Positions 4,660 through 6,301 of a stretch of DNA of 6,301 bases are shown here, one piece after another. The stretch spans positions 1-6,301 of the forward strand of contig JARRCQ010000103.1 of assembly GCA_029982105.1 (NCBI GenBank), written 5' to 3'. Under the pieces are notes generated by a model. The model had not been told where the DNA came from. It saw nothing but the letters and a program-made list of their open reading frames with translations, and did not search any database. The stretch is from Candidatus Atribacteria bacterium (GTDB lineage: Bacteria > Atribacterota > Atribacteria > Atribacterales > Caldatribacteriaceae). A program made the translations under genes and the position numbers. The first letter of the stretch is position 1. Every line of letters begins with the position of its first letter.

Positions 4660-4674
4660 TGAAAATGGTTTTCA
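4660..4674. promoter_or_regulatory. Fur/PerR-like operator 2
   Basis: TGAAAATGGTTTTCA is the exact reverse complement of operator 1, located 24 bases before the next start codon in the 63-base gap after the regulator gene. No clear -35/-10 pair is visible and no terminator separates the genes. The site may control an internal promoter of weak consensus or block read-through. Confidence 0.7.
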
Positions 4675-4698
4675 ATATTAAAAAGGGAGGTGTTTCAA

Positions 4699-5091
4699 AT
4701 GCCAGGTGGCGACAGAACTGGTCCATTAGGATTAGGTCCAATGACCGGTAGGGGAGCTGGGTATTGTGCTGGTTTTAGTGCACCGGGTTACGCAAACCCA
4801 ATTCCGGACCGTGGTAGGATAGGATTTGGCCGAGGTTGGGGTCGAGGTTACTTTGGTCGAGGCCGAGGCTGGAGAAACTGGTACTGGGCTACCGGTCTTC
4901 CCGGTTGGACAAGAGTTAATTATGGTTATCCCGCTTTTGGGGGCTGGGCTTATCCTTATAACCCGATGTCAACTCCTCAAGCGGAAGCAGAGCTGCTAAG
5001 GGAACAGGCTGAATTATTGAAGCAAACATTGGAAGACATTCAAAATCGAATTAGCACTTTAGAGAAAGCTGAAGTACAACAAGCAGAATAA
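4699..5091 (+). CDS. DUF5320 domain-containing protein
   Basis: A 130-residue protein of the DUF5320 type, recognised by its N-terminus MPGGDRTGPLGLGPMTGRGA followed by GYCAG. Residues 38-60 are rich in Gly, Arg and aromatic residues (GRGWGRGYFGRGRGW), continuing into a Trp/Tyr-rich stretch to about 88. Residues 95-125 form a probable coiled coil (AEAELLREQAELLKQTLEDI...). One Cys (C23) is present. There is no signal peptide or membrane helix. The family has no established function but is repeatedly found with NifX-like and MinD-like proteins in anaerobes. The start at 4699 is chosen because GGGAGG (4685-4690) is 8 bases upstream; an in-frame GTG at 4690 would overlap that site. First gene of the cluster after operator 2. 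Confidence 0.85.
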   Translation: MPGGDRTGPLGLGPMTGRGAGYCAGFSAPGYANPIPDRGRIGFGRGWGRGYFGRGRGWRNWYWATGLPGWTRVNYGYPAFGGWAYPYNPMSTPQAEAELLREQAELLKQTLEDIQNRISTLEKAEVQQAE

Positions 5092-5095
5092 ACAA

Positions 5096-5153
5096 AAGGA
5101 GGGAGGCAATAATCTTTGGTTGCTTTTTTGTCTCCCTCCTTACAAAAAAGGAG
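5096..5153 (+). promoter_or_regulatory. Possible RNA switch controlling translation of NifX-like 1
   Basis: AAGGAGGGAG (5096-5105) and CTCCCTCCTT (5132-5141) form a perfect 10-bp stem, extended inside by GCAA/TTGC (5106-5109 with 5120-5123). The 3' half of the right arm, CTCCTT (5136-5141), is also complementary to the ribosome-binding site AAGGAG (5148-5153) of the next gene, across the 6-base loop ACAAAA. The two pairings exclude each other. The upstream hairpin would leave the ribosome site free and the downstream one would hide it. No T-run follows, so this is not an intrinsic terminator. Confidence 0.45.
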
Positions 5154-5160
5154 TGATATT

Positions 5161-5541
5161 ATGAAGATAGCTATCTCTACTGAAGGAAATTTTGTTTCTC
5201 CCCACTTTGGGAGATGTCTGTTTTTTACCATTATAGATTTAGAAGAGGGAAAGATAATTAAAAAAGAGGTGATAGCAAATCCGGGGCATGAGCCGGGTTT
5301 TATCCCTCAATTTTTGCGCCAGTTAGGGGTAGAGTGCATAATTGCCGGGGGTGCGGGGAAAAGAGCGACTAATCTTTTCCAGGAATTTGGTATTCAAGCT
5401 ATTTTAGGAGTAACGGGCAGCGTAGATGAGGTAATAGAAAAGCTAAAAGATGGCAGTTTGGAGGGTGGGGAGAGCTTGTGCCAGCCGGGTTTGGGTAAGG
5501 GCCACAGTGAAAACGAAGAAGAATGTGACCATCACTCCTAA
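5161..5541 (+). CDS. NifX/NafY-like (dinitrogenase iron-molybdenum cofactor domain) protein 1
   Basis: A 126-residue protein of the NifB/NifX/NafY C-terminal-like fold (PF02579 type). Family signatures are MKIAISTEGNFVSPHFGRC (1-19, usually SxVDxxFGRC), the strand FFTIIDLEEGKI and LGVECIIAGGAGKRATNLF (55-73). Members bind iron-molybdenum or other metal-sulfur clusters; single-domain forms include the orange protein (ORP) of Desulfovibrio, which carries a Mo-Cu-S cluster. Cys are at 19, 59, 107 and 122, and the tail ends ECDHHS, which could bind metal. The ATG at 5161 has AAGGAG 7 bases upstream. An in-frame TTG at 5116 with AGGGAGG (5100-5106) before it would add 15 residues outside the domain and is less likely. 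No nifHDK genes are in view, so nitrogen fixation is not implied. Confidence 0.87.
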   Translation: MKIAISTEGNFVSPHFGRCLFFTIIDLEEGKIIKKEVIANPGHEPGFIPQFLRQLGVECIIAGGAGKRATNLFQEFGIQAILGVTGSVDEVIEKLKDGSLEGGESLCQPGLGKGHSENEEECDHHS

Positions 5542-5566
5542 ACGATTGCGGAGAAAGGAGCTAGAA

Positions 5567-5956
5567 ATGAAAATTGGTATAACTGCTAAAGGGAATAGTT
5601 TAGATTCGGAAGTTGACCCCCGGTTTGGAAGATGTGAGTATTTTATTATAGTAGATCCGGATACCCTGGAATTCGAAGTTGTTGAAAATTTCAGTATCGA
5701 GGCTGCAAGTGGAGCGGGAATTCAGTCTGGTCAATTGGTGGCAACAAAAGGAGTGGAAGCGATTTTGACCGGCAATATTGGCCCTAATGCTTTTCAGGTA
5801 TTACAAGCAGCAGGAATAAAAGTGATAACTGGAGTTTCAGGTAAAGTGAGAGAAGCCGCAGAAAAATATAAAAGGGGGGAATTTAAACCGGTGGAAGGCT
5901 CAAACGTTAACTCTAAATTCGGTATATCGGAAAAAGGAATGGGAGGTGAACTATAA
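5567..5956 (+). CDS. NifX/NafY-like (dinitrogenase iron-molybdenum cofactor domain) protein 2
   Basis: A 129-residue paralogue of the preceding gene, closer to the family consensus: SEVDPRFGRCEYFIIVD (14-30), GAGIQSGQLVATKGVEAI (49-66) and LTGNIGPNAFQVLQAAGIKV (67-86). Its only Cys is C23 in the FGRC motif, unlike paralogue 1 with four. It lacks the Cys/His tail and ends in a flexible segment. The start at 5567 follows AAAGGAG (5554-5560). Longer in-frame starts from 5450 read through the end of paralogue 1 and are rejected. It lies 25 bases after paralogue 1 in the same operon, and its stop overlaps the next start as TAATG. The expected role is carrying or storing a metal-sulfur cofactor in the cytosol. 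Two unequal copies suggest a heteromer or separate steps. Confidence 0.9.
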   Translation: MKIGITAKGNSLDSEVDPRFGRCEYFIIVDPDTLEFEVVENFSIEAASGAGIQSGQLVATKGVEAILTGNIGPNAFQVLQAAGIKVITGVSGKVREAAEKYKRGEFKPVEGSNVNSKFGISEKGMGGEL

Positions 5957-6147
5957 TGCCGCTGGGAAGAGGAGCTGGTCGGGGACAAGGCAGAGGCTTA
6001 GGAAGAATGGGAGGCAACCGCCCGGGGGCTGGAGCAGGAGGGAATTGTGTTTGCCCCAACTGTGGGACTAAAGTTTCCCATCAAAGAGGAGTGCCTTGTT
6101 ATTCTCTTACTTGCCCTCAATGTGGGTCAAAGATGATTAGAGAATGA
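5956..6147 (+). CDS. Small Gly/Arg-rich zinc-ribbon protein
   Basis: A 63-residue protein. Residues 1-30 are Gly/Arg-rich and probably disordered (MPLGRGAGRGQGRGLGRMGG). Residues 31-60 form a Cys-rich ribbon with two CPxC knuckles, C33-P-N-C36 and C53-P-Q-C56. C31, C48 and H42 (KVSHQRGVPC) are further candidate ligands, giving room for one zinc or Fe(SCys)4 site, or a small Fe-S cluster. Similar ribbons occur beside NifX-like and MinD-like genes, but I know of no assigned function. GGAGGTG (5943-5949) inside the preceding gene is the ribosome site. The start overlaps the upstream stop by 1 base and the stop overlaps the next start by 4 bases, so translation is probably coupled. The Gly/Arg-rich start echoes the DUF5320 protein. 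Confidence 0.8.
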   Translation: MPLGRGAGRGQGRGLGRMGGNRPGAGAGGNCVCPNCGTKVSHQRGVPCYSLTCPQCGSKMIRE

Positions 6148-6301
6148 TACTATCAGTAGCCAGCGGAAAAGGCGGAACGGGGAAAACCACTATAGCAGTT
6201 AGTTTGGCTCTTTCTCTCCCAGAGAGAGAGCTTCAATTTCTGGATTGTGATGTAGAAGAGCCCAACGCCGCTATTTTTCTGAAGCCACAGATAAAAGAAA
6301 C
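6144..6301 (+). CDS. MinD/Mrp-like P-loop ATPase, probably with ferredoxin insert (5' part)
   Basis: The first 52 residues of a deviant-Walker ATPase (SIMIBI class), cut by the window end. SGKGGTGKTT (7-16) is the Walker A motif with signature Lys K9 and catalytic K14. FLDCDVEEPN (32-41) is the Walker A' region; the wording DCDVEEPN is typical of the MinD-superfamily ATPases that carry an inserted 2[4Fe-4S] ferredoxin domain (COG1149) found in ORP/Mrp clusters. That insert would lie beyond the window, so it is inferred. These ATPases are thought to move Fe-S or mixed-metal clusters onto partner proteins, here plausibly the NifX-like pair. The start ATG is within ATGA shared with the upstream stop. 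The N-terminus beginning MILSVASGKGG fits the family. Confidence 0.9.
   Translation, partial: MILSVASGKGGTGKTTIAVSLALSLPERELQFLDCDVEEPNAAIFLKPQIKE

Overview
The window reads as chromosome of an anaerobic bacterium with moderate-to-low GC. The evidence for anaerobiosis is the right-hand gene set: a Fur/PerR-type regulator, a DUF5320 protein, two NifX/NafY-like proteins, a small zinc-ribbon protein and a MinD-type ATPase. This combination recurs in anaerobes and resembles the orange-protein (ORP)/Mrp clusters of sulfate reducers. I cannot assign a phylum from the sequence. The density of intergenic palindromic repeats is high and suits a little-studied lineage.

Left part (1-1108): eroded accessory DNA. 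A tyrosine recombinase on the minus strand keeps its N-terminal DNA-binding domain and first catalytic Arg. It is cut off at about codon 161, exactly where a ~34-bp dispersed repeat begins, and an inverted pair of another repeat lies beyond that. On the other side of the integrase start, 861-893 resembles the D-arm and anticodon-loop part of a decayed tRNA-Arg(CCG), possibly an old attachment site.

Middle (1109-4080): a small secreted protein with a carboxypeptidase-regulatory-like beta-sandwich (1109-1681), an intact YigZ/IMPACT-family protein (2334-2936) and the 3' two-thirds of a short-chain dehydrogenase gene (3212-3649, minus strand) lacking its cofactor-binding N-terminus. The spacers hold a composite palindromic element. 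Two full copies lie in opposite orientations (2161-2288 and 3757-3880) and two are partial (2001-2066 and 3091-3146). At least two further hairpin repeat families are also present.

Right part (4075-6301): an orderly regulated cluster. A 12-bp perfect inverted repeat overlaps the -35 box of a textbook promoter (TTGACA-17-TATAAT) upstream of the Fur/PerR-type gene (4168-4635). The same 15-bp Fur-like operator, once in each orientation, lies before this regulator and before the next gene (4699). The inference is autoregulation plus control of the operon. The operon runs DUF5320 protein, NifX-like 1, NifX-like 2, zinc-ribbon protein, MinD-like ATPase (cut by the window end). Its last three genes overlap by 1 and 4 bases, so they are probably translationally coupled. 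The 69-bp gap before NifX-like 1 can form two mutually exclusive RNA hairpins, one of which hides its ribosome-binding site.
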